This document shows, in pieces, positions 1 through 8,156 of a stretch of 17,642 nt of DNA. This DNA is from an uncultured Dorea sp. (GTDB taxonomy: Bacteria; Bacillota; Clostridia; Lachnospirales; Lachnospiraceae). The DNA lies in contig CAJULU010000010.1 in NCBI GenBank assembly GCA_910587575.1, positions 57,602-75,243 of the forward strand, in the 5' to 3' direction. Below the pieces are notes generated by a model that saw nothing but the letters and a program-made list of their open reading frames with translations, was not told where the DNA came from and made no database searches. The position numbers and the translations under genes are program-made. Each line of letters starts with the position of its first letter. The stretch's first letter is position 1.

Positions 1-1680
1 AATGGAAGCGCGGTTAATGGTAAATGTCTGGGTATACTCTCCTGTATAATTACCGGAATTAGCGGCTATAATCTTTACCGTACCTTCCCCGACCTTGATA
101 TTGTCTCCATAAACAGCCGTATAATCAACAATACCATCTGAATTCAGAGTCATACCATTATACTTGACAGTAACTGCCGGCTTGATCTGCTTTCCGGTAA
201 AACTCTGACTGGAAATCTTGCTGACCATGTCTGACGTAATCTCTTTGGGAGAGATGATTACCTTCTTCGTAAAGGTCTCATACCCCTCCTTTTCATAAGT
301 AACAATATAATCCCCGGCATTCCGGATCTCAGTGGCCGGCCCGCGGCCAATAACCTCGAATTTGCGGGTCCATCCGGCTGAATCTACCTTATAGACAATG
401 CCGCTCTCCGTCGTTCTTTCTTCATTTTCTTTGATGGCCTGCCTTGTCAGATCTTCTCCCGTATATTCCATATCCGTTGCTACGACATCATCCTCTGATA
501 AGGACACGCTCCGTGTGATTGTATCCGAAATAGAACCACCTGTAACAAGCAGATTATTTGCATTTACAATCGTTCCATTACCATATATTTTCGCTCCTTC
601 AGGATGACGCAGATTACCGTTTATCGGAATAATCAAGCCGCATCCTCCCGGAATCGTCAATGTCTGCGGCGGAGGATTTTGATCGCCGCGAAGACTCTCC
701 TTGAGCGTAGCACGGCCATGTACAATTCCGTTTTCTTCCGTTTCATCCCATACGATACCTTGCAGTGATGCAATCGAAGTCTTCCGGTCGATAGCATTTG
801 TTATAATGGTTGCTTCCCCATTGGTCAGCGTCGTCTCTAATGTGGCACATCCGATCCCGCTGCTTTTCGGTTCCGTTCCGTTTGCCCCGCCAATGGCCTT
901 AATCTTACCGCCGTTCACGACCACTCTTCCAAGCAGCTTCGTCTGGGAACTTCCATTCGCATACTGTCCGCCGCATCCGATTCCCATTCCTCCAGACATA
1001 CTACTGCTCTTTTCTCCGCCTATCGCAGTAACTGTTCCGCCATTAATCGTAATCGTACCGCCCGGCGAATAAGCAGCGCCTCCAATACCGGCACAATTGC
1101 GTCCGCCAGTTGCATTTATAATACCACTATTAATGGTAATGTCACCGCAAGGCTCTGAACCAGCCCCATATCCGCCGATACCAGCGCCTCCGACTCCACC
1201 GGTCACATTCAGTGTGCTGTCACTGGCCGCTCCTTCTATAATTAACTTTCCATGTGCCGCAACGTATATTCCAGCAAGTCCCTCCGCACTTGTCAGTGTA
1301 TTGGTTCCCTGCAGTTCCAGATTAACAGTTGCATATTCACTGACTTCAAAAGCCGGACACGCACCGCTTGGAGCCGGATCCGGAGCCACCGTCACATCTT
1401 TCAGTATAATATGGTGGATTCCGCTTGCCACTTTAATTGTACCGGAAGTACCCTCAATGAGATGCTTACAGGTTCCATCCTTACATCCAGCCTCCGATGC
1501 TTCTGTAATAGTAACTGTCGCCGGTGTAGTAACACTCGGATCACCGGATGCCCTGACCCCGGGGGCAGCACCCGGCGGCGTAACATCACTTGTGGCCGAA
1601 ACCGTTGATGGCGCAAAAAACATCATTGTACATGCCATCAATGGAACTGCCAATAAACTTAATTTCTTTTTTCGCATCAT
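1..1680 (-). CDS. Secreted glycine-rich beta-solenoid surface protein, 3' end outside window
   Basis: The minus-strand frame is open for 560 codons from ATG at 1680 to the window edge, so the C-terminus is missing. A GAAAGGAAA ribosome binding site precedes the ATGATG start. Residues 1-29 form a signal peptide (MMRKKK, hydrophobic core, likely cleavage after VSA). A short C-x4-C pair (Cys66, Cys71) follows. Residues about 160-280 hold repeated GAGIGG / ITINGG / ATGG turns typical of a right-handed beta-solenoid, as in carbohydrate-binding surface proteins of gut clostridia. From about residue 490 an Ig/MBG-like domain begins (SFTGKQIKPAVTVKYNG ... GNYTGEYTQTFTI). It is clearly paralogous to the 1580-aa protein at 2918 and transcribed away from it. 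By analogy the missing end may carry a sortase motif, but this is inference. Likely role: extracellular adhesion or glycan binding; the ligand is unknown. Confidence 0.85.
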   Translation of the reverse strand, partial: MMRKKKLSLLAVPLMACTMMFFAPSTVSATSDVTPPGAAPGVRASGDPSVTTPATVTITEASEAGCKDGTCKHLIEGTSGTIKVASGIHHIILKDVTVAPDPAPSGACPAFEVSEYATVNLELQGTNTLTSAEGLAGIYVAAHGKLIIEGAASDSTLNVTGGVGGAGIGGYGAGSEPCGDITINSGIINATGGRNCAGIGGAAYSPGGTITINGGTVTAIGGEKSSSMSGGMGIGCGGQYANGSSQTKLLGRVVVNGGKIKAIGGANGTEPKSSGIGCATLETTLTNGEATIITNAIDRKTSIASLQGIVWDETEENGIVHGRATLKESLRGDQNPPPQTLTIPGGCGLIIPINGNLRHPEGAKIYGNGTIVNANNLLVTGGSISDTITRSVSLSEDDVVATDMEYTGEDLTRQAIKENEERTTESGIVYKVDSAGWTRKFEVIGRGPATEIRNAGDYIVTYEKEGYETFTKKVIISPKEITSDMVSKISSQSFTGKQIKPAVTVKYNGMTLNSDGIVDYTAVYGDNIKVGEGTVKIIAANSGNYTGEYTQTFTINRASI

Positions 1681-1715
1681 ACTATTTCCTTTCTATAAAT
1701 TTATCAAATCGTTAA

Positions 1716-1749
1716 ATCTATCGGTAAAATGCGGTTTTGACCTTTAGAT
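1716..1749 (-). promoter_or_regulatory. Conserved upstream dyad element, copy 1 (ATCTA-N24-TAGAT)
   Basis: Read on the minus strand, this block contains GGTCAAAACCGCATTT flanked by ATCTA and TAGAT, with exactly 24 bases between the arms. It lies 35 bases before the start codon of the leftward surface gene. The same architecture and core occur at 2843-2876 before the paralog. The right half could include a -35 (TTTACC) followed after 17 bases by GATAAA. Probably a regulator binding site or promoter element; the regulator is unknown. Confidence 0.6.
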
Positions 1750-1757
1750 CGACCTTG

Positions 1758-1821
1758 ATATAAGTATACTTCAATTTCCTGGGAAGTTCAACGATTTGTT
1801 CCTGTCAGAGTATACTTATAT
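1758..1821. repeat. Pair of 13-bp inverted repeats with palindromic AGTATACT cores
   Basis: ATATAAGTATACT at 1758-1770 and AGTATACTTATAT at 1809-1821 are perfect reverse complements separated by 38 bases. Each contains the self-palindromic AGTATACT, so they can also be read as two operator-like dyads about 46 bp apart centre to centre. They lie upstream of the shared element of the leftward surface gene. They could be operator sites, TATACT-type -10 hexamers on either strand, or the ends of a tiny invertible segment; the sequence does not decide. Confidence 0.5.
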
Positions 1822-1934
1822 ATGGAAACTTTCACTTCTAATGCCATTATATTCATATAGATTGTCTGAAATATCCGGCATTGCGAAAGTTATTTATGCG
1901 AATTTTATTCGGAAATAAATTCCGAGGCCACCGC

Positions 1935-2030
1935 TCAACCGTCCGGGCATATCGTCCACCCCCTGTTCCGGTTTTTTTGCTTTTTCCCGCTATTAACACC
2001 GGCATACCGGTAATATCTCTTCTTATCCAT
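1935..2030 (-). CDS. Possible 31-aa basic peptide (doubtful)
   Basis: ATG at 2030 is preceded by AGAGGTGG at good spacing, and the frame encodes MDKKRYYRYAGVNSG followed by a Lys/Arg/Asn-rich stretch and WTICPDG. It is short and highly basic, with no signal peptide or recognisable family. It could be a real small protein, a remnant of a larger gene, or chance. The only support is the ribosome binding site and a plausible upstream AT-rich -10 region. Confidence 0.25.
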   Translation of the reverse strand: MDKKRYYRYAGVNSGKKQKNRNRGWTICPDG

Positions 2031-2175
2031 CACATTTCCACCTCTTTCCGCACTATATTCTACAGTCTGGCCTGATTCGCCTAAAAAGAGTGTCTTATAA
2101 TATATCGTCAGAAAAATCATTTTGATTAGAAATCTTTGTAAGAATGTTGAGAAGATATTTTAAATTTCATAACCG

Positions 2176-2204
2176 CAAAGTCCGTCTGTTCCTGTCGGAC
2201 TTTG
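2176..2204. other. Stem-loop of unknown role
   Basis: CAAAGTCCG (2176-2184) and CGGACTTTG (2196-2204) form a perfect 9-bp stem with an 11-base loop. No long T tract follows on either strand, so a terminator role is possible but unproven. Confidence 0.4.
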
Positions 2205-2244
2205 TCGTTTCCGCAATCCGTATGAAATGGCCATATATAATAAA

Positions 2245-2279
2245 GAAGGGATACACAAAAAATATGCATCCCCTCTTCT
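2245..2279 (-). terminator. Probable terminator of the small helical protein gene
   Basis: On the minus strand, GAAGAGGGGATGC pairs imperfectly with GTATCCCTTC around a T-rich loop and is followed by TTTATTATATA. It lies about 40 bases past the stop codon at 2320. This fits an imperfect intrinsic terminator. Confidence 0.5.
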
Positions 2280-2319
2280 TCGGCCTGTATCTGGAATAAC
2301 CACGAACTTATCTGCGGTA

Positions 2320-2751
2320 TTACAGGTACTTCTTCAGATCCTCCATAAACTTTTCTTCACATTTCACCAGCTTTTTTGCCAGCGAGATACTGTCATGTGA
2401 CGCATCCGGGCATTTATTCATACATTCGCTGATGGACTGGATTCCCATATTACATCCATTCATCAGGATTTTGGCTGCCTGCGTGCTGTCATCCTTAATC
2501 AGCATCTTCATTTCTGTCGTAATCCAGGAAAAAGCCGAGGCAATCTTATCTGGCTGCTGCTCCCCCTCTCCCAGTTTTTTCAGAAGTTCCGAAGATTCTT
2601 CCTCCAGCTTCCTGTGCTGTTCCCGGTAAGTGGTGACAGTCTGATCCAGATCTGCGTTCATAATAAAATCTTTCAGCCGATCCATACTATTGATCGCCAT
2701 TTTGCATCCTGCATTACATTCCTTTAAAAGAGCGGATGTCTGTCTGTCCAT
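2320..2751 (-). CDS. Small cytosolic helical protein with paired Cys motifs, unknown function
   Basis: This is a 143-aa protein. The start at 2751 is chosen because GGAGGG sits 7 bases upstream; a longer frame to 2841 exists but lacks this site. There is no signal peptide or membrane segment. The sequence is almost entirely amphipathic helix with a Glu/Lys-rich coiled-coil stretch at about residues 40-62. Two similar segments occur, one near residues 8-30 (KECNAGCKMAIN) and one near 93-115 (NGCNMGIQSISEC). This suggests a duplicated helical hairpin forming a four-helix bundle. Cysteines are at 12, 16, 100, 110, 114 and 131. The fold could resemble ferritin-like or DUF2383-type bundles, but I do not recognise the family with certainty. 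It lies between two divergent surface-protein genes and is convergent with neither, so a functional link is not established. Confidence 0.75.
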   Translation of the reverse strand: MDRQTSALLKECNAGCKMAINSMDRLKDFIMNADLDQTVTTYREQHRKLEEESSELLKKLGEGEQQPDKIASAFSWITTEMKMLIKDDSTQAAKILMNGCNMGIQSISECMNKCPDASHDSISLAKKLVKCEEKFMEDLKKYL

Positions 2752-2778
2752 ATTGTATCCCTCCGATATCTGTATTTT

Positions 2779-2806
2779 TATATAGTCTGCGATAAAGGCA
2801 CAAAAA
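2779..2806 (-). promoter_or_regulatory. Candidate promoter for the small helical protein
   Basis: On the minus strand TTTTTG (2801-2806) and TATATA (2779-2784) are 16 bases apart. This places transcription start about 20 bases before the start codon at 2751. The -35 match is weak. Confidence 0.4.
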
Positions 2807-2835
2807 ATATACTGCACTGGCAAAATATTCACAAA

Positions 2836-2883
2836 ACACAATATCTATTGGTAAAAACCGCATTTGGCACATAGATATTGTGT
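2836..2883 (+). promoter_or_regulatory. Conserved upstream dyad element, copy 2, with perfect 13-bp arms
   Basis: ACACAATATCTAT (2836-2848) and ATAGATATTGTGT (2871-2883) are perfect inverted repeats around a 22-base core that includes GGTAAAAACCGCATTT. The inner ATCTA-N24-TAGAT part (2843-2876) matches the copy before the leftward paralog in core sequence and in exact arm spacing. The element ends 34 bases before the ATG at 2918. It may be an operator or a 5'-leader hairpin. TTGGCA (2864-2869) inside it could act as a -35. Confidence 0.6.
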
Positions 2884-2917
2884 GCAAAAATATTAAAATA
2901 TTTAGAAAGGATCAGAT

Positions 2918-5900
2918 ATGATGCGAAAAAAGAAACGAACTTCTTTAGCCGTGTACTTAGCCGCACTTACAACATCTCTGTGCGTCCCATTCACAGTAAA
3001 TGCGGCCAACCCAACTCTTGATACATCAAGCGGTATAGTACACATTGAGGACTATGATGCAACGAATAAAACTTACGACTGCCGTACCCGATGTGATGAG
3101 CACGTGATTACTTCATCGAATACTGACCCAGAGAAAAACCAGACCATTGTAATCTCTGGCGGTCCATTAACAAACGCCGCCCGGGAATACGATCATATTG
3201 TTACTTTAAGGAACGTGCATATTAAAGCAAGTGAATCAGACGGACCCGCTCTTTCCATCACAAACAACACAAAAGTCAAACTCATTTTAGAAGGTACAAA
3301 CGAACTGGAAAGCACAGGCGGCTCCTATGCCGGCCTGTTCGTAGAAGCAGGCAGTTCCGTTGTAATCGAAGGTAAAAACGGCAATTCCGATTCTCTTACC
3401 GCAAAAGGCGGCACCGGAGGCGCAGGCATTGGCGGTCAGGGCACAGAAGCCCAGGGCAGTATTACCATCAATAGCGGAACAATCTCTGCCACCGGCGGAA
3501 AATCTGCGGCAGGCATCGGCGGAGGAGACTTTGGCCCCATTGGCAATATTACGATCACAGGCGGTATCATCACGGCCCAGGGCGGAGAAGGTTCTTTCGA
3601 TACTGCCGGAATCATGACGTACAAAAGCGGTGCAGGCATTGGATACGGCGGCGAGGCCACACATGACTATGCGCTGAACTCTGATGATGCAGACGACTTT
3701 GCCAAAGTCATTCTGTCGGGCGGGGAAATCACTGCATACGGCGGAGCGGATATCGTCGGACAGGGAACCGTATACGGCATCGACTGTCCCGTTTTAAAAT
3801 CGGAAAACGGAAGTACCGAGATGATCGGCTCACTGGCTCCTAAAATGTATAAAAAATCATTTAACGGAATTGTATGGGCGACCCCCTATACGTCGGGTAT
3901 TAAGCGTGAAGGTTCCATCTATGGAAAAGCCTGTCTGACAAAAGATATCCAGCAAGAGGAAATTTTAAGATTTTTTGATAATACTGGTACTTTACTCATA
4001 ACACCCCCGGCACCCAAAAAACTTCTGCATAATTACGGCGGTATTAACGGTACGAAATCCAACAGCATTATTAACAGACACTTATTAAGCAACTCTATTC
4101 CGCCAGGAAGCGACCTCAGGGGATCCATTGGTCCGGTAAGCACCAAAGTAATTCTGATCGCCGACGACCTTAAGAAATCCTCGGATCTGGATTTGAAATA
4201 CACCGGTTCCTCCCTTACAGATGCCGCCTTCCAACTGATAAATCCGGACGGTACACGTGACGTCACGATAGAAGGCAAGAAGGAAACTGTAGAGATAGAC
4301 GACCTCGAGCACTGGACTAAAATTGCGTATTCTGCACATGACCAGCTGACTCCTTTGACAGATGGAATTGTAGAGGCCGGGTCTTATATTCTGAAATGCT
4401 CCAATCCGAACTATCCTGCCTCTACCAGTTTTGAAATAAAAATTGAAGTAGCGGCCAGGGATATCAAAGAGTGTAAGATCAGCGAGATTGAAAGCGAGGT
4501 ATACAACGGGAAAGAACACAAACCGGACGTAACGGTTTTCTATGAGGACAAGACAACCCATGAGGTAACAGAAATACCCTCAGACAATTATAAGGCCAAA
4601 CCGGATTCCTGGAAAAATAATATAAACGCCGATGATAAGACCCCCGCAACATTTACGCTTTCAGGCCAGAACAACCTTACCGGCTCTGTTGATCTGTCGT
4701 TCTTTATTACGGCCATTCCGATTGACGGCGACAATACTGCCATAACCTTGAATGGCGAAAAAGGGGATATTATTGACAATCCCGAAAAGAATCAGTTTAC
4801 TGCAGTATATAAGGGTGAAGATTATTCCTTAACAGAGACTGTGACTCTGGAGACAGATACTTCTACAGAGACACTGACGCCCGACAAAGATTACACTGTT
4901 ACCATACCAGGCGCCAAGCCCCATGATACAGGCACTTATACTTACACGATTAAAGGAACAGGGAACTATAAGGGTGAGAAAAACGCCACTTTTGAAATTA
5001 CGCCAAAGCAGATCGCAGTCAAAGAAGAGGATCTGCAGACGGAAACCACGAAACCCTATGATGCCAGTTCCTATATCGGGCTGAAACAGCTGCCCCTGAC
5101 AGGAGTGTTAAATGATGAAGTTCAGGCAGATCTTGAGAAGACAAAAGCAATCATCTGCAATACTGACGGAACTCCCGCCACAGATGCTTCTGCCACCCCA
5201 TACACTTCCGTTGTCCTGGACCCGCTGGAACTTTCCGGCCCGGAGAACAAGTTAAAGAACTATTCCTTTGATGAATACCTTGGAAAATTCGATGACAAGA
5301 AACCAAGAATCACCGTCAGGGACGGAATCACCATTACCCAGGCTGCGGCATTACCGCCAGAACTCATGACCGTTCTCGGAGATGAAAACAATAAATTTAC
5401 ATGTACTCTGACAGTTAAGAAATCTGAGAATCCTATATACGAAGGTCTGAAATATGAATATCGTTATCGGCCAAGCAATGGAGCAGAAGGCGGTACCGGG
5501 GATGAAGAATGGATTCCCATCCCCGTTCCCACCGATGATGATTCTGCCTCTGTTACCATCAAGAACCTGGAAAAAGGCGACTATATTTTTGAAGCACGCT
5601 CTTTAGCCACCGGAAATGTATCGGAAAGCGCTTTTGGCGGTACGGTTCCGACGGAAATCACCACGATCGACCTCTTAGACGAACCGGCCAGACCGGAAGG
5701 CTTCCGGTTAATATCCGATGGAGATACAGAAAAACCGGACAGAGAGTCATTTACATTAACACTGGTTCCGCCCGAGGGCTGGGATACCACAAGAGCCCTT
5801 CAATACTGTATTGTTGAAGACAGTGAGGAACTGGATGAAAGCACCTTGCCTTATGAAGACTATAAAGTCTTTGAAAGCAATATGCCAAATCCGAACAAAA

Positions 5901-7660
5901 AAACAGACGGTGAAGCTTCCACTTCGTATGTAGCATTTGTAAGATATGCACAGACGGATACCCGCAAGCCAGGTAACTCAGAAGTGTCAGAAGCGCTGAA
6001 AGTCACGACAGGAGATTTATATGTGTCTGTTCCCAGCATTTCTTTTTACGAAGATGCAGAACCCGATGACACGGATAAGTCCGAAGGCAGTGAAGACAGC
6101 GGAGATGCGCAGCCCCCGAAAGACGAGGAGAACTCTGAAGATACAGAAAATACGGAAAACTCCAATGTCATTCTGAATGACCACGAGTTTATCGGATCTG
6201 CGAAAATCCAGATTACCTGCGATACGCCAGGCGTTAAAATCTACTATACACTGGACGGTTCAACACCTACCAAGGACAGCATTCCATACGACAAGCCCTT
6301 TACCCTTTCCAGGCATAAGAAGGAAAACCTGGTTCAGACCGAAGGTGAACTGGACAGGAAAGAGACCACCGTCAAGGCCATTGCCATCCGCTCAAAGTGG
6401 AAAGAAGGGACAGCGGAAAGAGTATTTTCCAGACAGCTTCCGCAGTTACCGGAACTTGTGCTGACACTGTCCTCACCAACCGACAAGGATCCTTACTCTT
6501 TCGTAAACTCAACCATGGTTACGCTTGAGTGCAAAACGGATTCAGGAAACAAGAAAGATAAGCCCAAGATCTATTACACTATGGCGGCAGGTGAGACGGT
6601 ACCCGAAGATCCTACCACCAGCAGCGATCTGTATCAGGGACCTTTCACAGCCAAAGAAACCATGACCATTAAGGCAATTGCGGTTCAGGACGATATGACT
6701 TCCAGAATCATGGAACCCGTGAAGCTTACACAGATTGTCCTGACGCCAAAATTAAGTTACAGCAGCAGGCCCAAACTGTTCGCCCGTACCGGAGCGGAAG
6801 AGACGGCCGCCAACCATATTACTTCTCTGCTGGAACGTACCATCCAGGACAGGATGGCAGAGGAAGACAGCACTCCAGATGCTTCCAGAGAAGAGGTAAG
6901 CGATAAGATCGGACAATTGTTGTCTACCCGGCTTGACATCCTTGGAAACTATACTGCATTCGATGTTGTAAACGATATTGAGTATTATGATTTTATTGTA
7001 ATGGCTACCGTTGGTTATGAGGATCCCCGGCAGGCCACTGCCAGCGATTTCCCGGAAGAGGGTTATACATTTACCATTGATTACCCGGACGGCACAAACA
7101 TGGAAGCAAATGACTTTGCCTTAGTCCATATGTTTGAAGAAGGAGAATCCGTTGGAAAGATCGAAGAGAGAATGGGGCAGGATATTACCAAGACCCCGAA
7201 GGGACTTCAGTTTACGCTCACAAGTGCATCTCCAATTGCAGTTGCATGGACGGCGGCAGAAGAAGACGGACCTTTCAGCAACAACGTAGGAGACGGCAAC
7301 GATAATCCAGAAGAACCCGGCACCGATCCCGGTACCGATCCCGGCACCGATCCTGGTACCGATCCCGGCACCGACCCTGGTACCGATCCTGGTACCGATC
7401 CCGGCACCGATCCTGGCAGCAACTCCAGAACCGGTTCGGATTCCGGCAGTGACCCGGCCAACAGTTCCGCAAATAGCGGCAATGGCGGCACAGCTTCTGC
7501 CGCAGATGCAGTCAGATCCGCAGCCGCCAGCCTCCTGCCAAAGACTGGCGATACCAGCAGGATTCTTGTATGGATCGTACTGGCAGCCGCCTGTGTCGCA
7601 GTGATCGCAGGCATACAGATCAAATCCAGAAAAGGAACTGATAAGAAGAAAAAGCATTAA
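2918..7660 (+). CDS. LPKTG-anchored multidomain surface protein, 1580 aa
   Basis: Start ATGATG follows AGAAAGGA. Residues 1-29 are a signal peptide. Residues about 160-285 are a glycine-rich beta-solenoid (GGAGIGG, ITINSG, ATGG turns) like that of the leftward paralog. Ig/MBG-like modules follow at about 515-700 (EVYNGKEHKPD, GNYKGEKNATFEI) and a further one to about 800. Next come two fibronectin III-like segments (about 810-1030) and an acidic linker (about 1047-1082). Two chitobiase/hexosaminidase C-terminal-type modules (KIYYTLDGSTPT at about 1108; KIYYTMAAGETVP at about 1217) precede a uniform domain, an eight-unit GTDP stalk (1468-1499) and a Ser/Gly-rich spacer. The end is a sorting signal: LPKTG at 1540-1544, a hydrophobic segment and a Lys-rich tail. 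Sortase would attach it to peptidoglycan after Thr1543. Likely role is adhesion or glycan binding; no catalytic domain is seen. Confidence 0.9.
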   Translation: MMRKKKRTSLAVYLAALTTSLCVPFTVNAANPTLDTSSGIVHIEDYDATNKTYDCRTRCDEHVITSSNTDPEKNQTIVISGGPLTNAAREYDHIVTLRNVHIKASESDGPALSITNNTKVKLILEGTNELESTGGSYAGLFVEAGSSVVIEGKNGNSDSLTAKGGTGGAGIGGQGTEAQGSITINSGTISATGGKSAAGIGGGDFGPIGNITITGGIITAQGGEGSFDTAGIMTYKSGAGIGYGGEATHDYALNSDDADDFAKVILSGGEITAYGGADIVGQGTVYGIDCPVLKSENGSTEMIGSLAPKMYKKSFNGIVWATPYTSGIKREGSIYGKACLTKDIQQEEILRFFDNTGTLLITPPAPKKLLHNYGGINGTKSNSIINRHLLSNSIPPGSDLRGSIGPVSTKVILIADDLKKSSDLDLKYTGSSLTDAAFQLINPDGTRDVTIEGKKETVEIDDLEHWTKIAYSAHDQLTPLTDGIVEAGSYILKCSNPNYPASTSFEIKIEVAARDIKECKISEIESEVYNGKEHKPDVTVFYEDKTTHEVTEIPSDNYKAKPDSWKNNINADDKTPATFTLSGQNNLTGSVDLSFFITAIPIDGDNTAITLNGEKGDIIDNPEKNQFTAVYKGEDYSLTETVTLETDTSTETLTPDKDYTVTIPGAKPHDTGTYTYTIKGTGNYKGEKNATFEITPKQIAVKEEDLQTETTKPYDASSYIGLKQLPLTGVLNDEVQADLEKTKAIICNTDGTPATDASATPYTSVVLDPLELSGPENKLKNYSFDEYLGKFDDKKPRITVRDGITITQAAALPPELMTVLGDENNKFTCTLTVKKSENPIYEGLKYEYRYRPSNGAEGGTGDEEWIPIPVPTDDDSASVTIKNLEKGDYIFEARSLATGNVSESAFGGTVPTEITTIDLLDEPARPEGFRLISDGDTEKPDRESFTLTLVPPEGWDTTRALQYCIVEDSEELDESTLPYEDYKVFESNMPNPNKKTDGEASTSYVAFVRYAQTDTRKPGNSEVSEALKVTTGDLYVSVPSISFYEDAEPDDTDKSEGSEDSGDAQPPKDEENSEDTENTENSNVILNDHEFIGSAKIQITCDTPGVKIYYTLDGSTPTKDSIPYDKPFTLSRHKKENLVQTEGELDRKETTVKAIAIRSKWKEGTAERVFSRQLPQLPELVLTLSSPTDKDPYSFVNSTMVTLECKTDSGNKKDKPKIYYTMAAGETVPEDPTTSSDLYQGPFTAKETMTIKAIAVQDDMTSRIMEPVKLTQIVLTPKLSYSSRPKLFARTGAEETAANHITSLLERTIQDRMAEEDSTPDASREEVSDKIGQLLSTRLDILGNYTAFDVVNDIEYYDFIVMATVGYEDPRQATASDFPEEGYTFTIDYPDGTNMEANDFALVHMFEEGESVGKIEERMGQDITKTPKGLQFTLTSASPIAVAWTAAEEDGPFSNNVGDGNDNPEEPGTDPGTDPGTDPGTDPGTDPGTDPGTDPGTDPGSNSRTGSDSGSDPANSSANSGNGGTASAADAVRSAAASLLPKTGDTSRILVWIVLAAACVAVIAGIQIKSRKGTDKKKKH
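7319..7414 (+). repeat. Eight 12-bp tandem repeats encoding (GTDP)8
   Basis: Eight near-identical 12-base units (GGC/GGT ACC GAT CCC/CCT) encode a Gly-Thr-Asp-Pro stalk in front of the cell-wall sorting signal. Unit changes keep the reading frame, so stalk length could vary by slippage without frameshift. Confidence 0.95.
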
Positions 7661-7663
7661 CAA

Positions 7664-7725
7664 AATAAGCATATCCACCAGAGTTCCGTGCTTCCGGCAC
7701 ATGTTCTCCAGTGGATATGCTTATT
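7664..7725 (+). terminator. Intrinsic terminator after the LPKTG gene
   Basis: AATAAGCATATCCAC (7664-7678) and its exact reverse complement (7711-7725) form a 15-bp stem, followed by CTTTCTTTTC. A small inner hairpin GTGC-TTCCG-GCAC lies in the loop. The stem starts three bases after the stop codon. Confidence 0.85.
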
Positions 7726-8156
7726 CTTTCTTTTCAGAACTTATACGAAGGTGCAAAACAATTGTCAGCCAACTCTTCCTTATTTTAGAAAACATCTCAT
7801 TTCTCAACAATATCGTTCATTACTATAAAATATAGTTTTCCAGATGTATATAATTCCATACAATTTTTAAAGCCATCATATATCTGATACTCACTTTTCT
7901 GTCTGTCAATACTTTCCTGCCGTTTTCCATTATCCACCTTCAGTTTCCTATTACATTTGCACTTTGGCAGGAATAGCAGAAAATCCCTGCCAGAATGACA
8001 AGCACCGCTATCATTCTGCGTTTATACTTCTTCCATTTTTTCTTCCACCTTCCAACTGAGAAACACCTTACTCATTATGCTGTAACATTTTAACGTCATA
8101 TTATTAACTGTTTTCGACATATTTTTATATTCCTTATACCATATGATTTTTTCATC
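7726..8156. other. Gene-poor region with possible gene remnant
   Basis: No supported gene. On the minus strand around 7940-8040 a short frame reads a Lys/Trp-rich stretch followed by MIAVLVILAGIFCYSCQS and a stop. This resembles the start of a lipoprotein or membrane protein cut short by stops, so the region may hold a decayed gene. The evidence is weak. Confidence 0.35.

Larger units (their letters stand above)
1822..2319. other. Mostly non-coding gap between surface-gene promoter region and small helical protein gene
   Basis: No long coding region is supported here. The stretch contains one doubtful 31-codon ORF (1935-2030), an isolated hairpin (2176-2204) and a terminator-like hairpin (2245-2279). 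No tRNA, riboswitch or mobile-element ends were recognised. Confidence 0.5.

Noticed and set aside
398..1747. Several rightward frames of 60-216 codons across the first 1.7 kb
   Set aside because: They lie antisense to the continuous 560-codon leftward frame with signal peptide and solenoid repeats; their translations are Pro/Ser/Val-rich low-complexity products typical of antisense frames of Gly-rich coding sequence.
2849..2870. Classical invertible promoter between the 13-bp repeats
   Set aside because: The interval of 22 bases is too short to hold a complete promoter and no recombinase gene is in the window; kept only as a testable possibility within a finding.
7121..7702. Leftward frames of up to 193 codons over the end of the LPKTG gene
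   Set aside because: They are mirror images of the repetitive GTDP and Ser/Ala-rich coding region and have no independent support.
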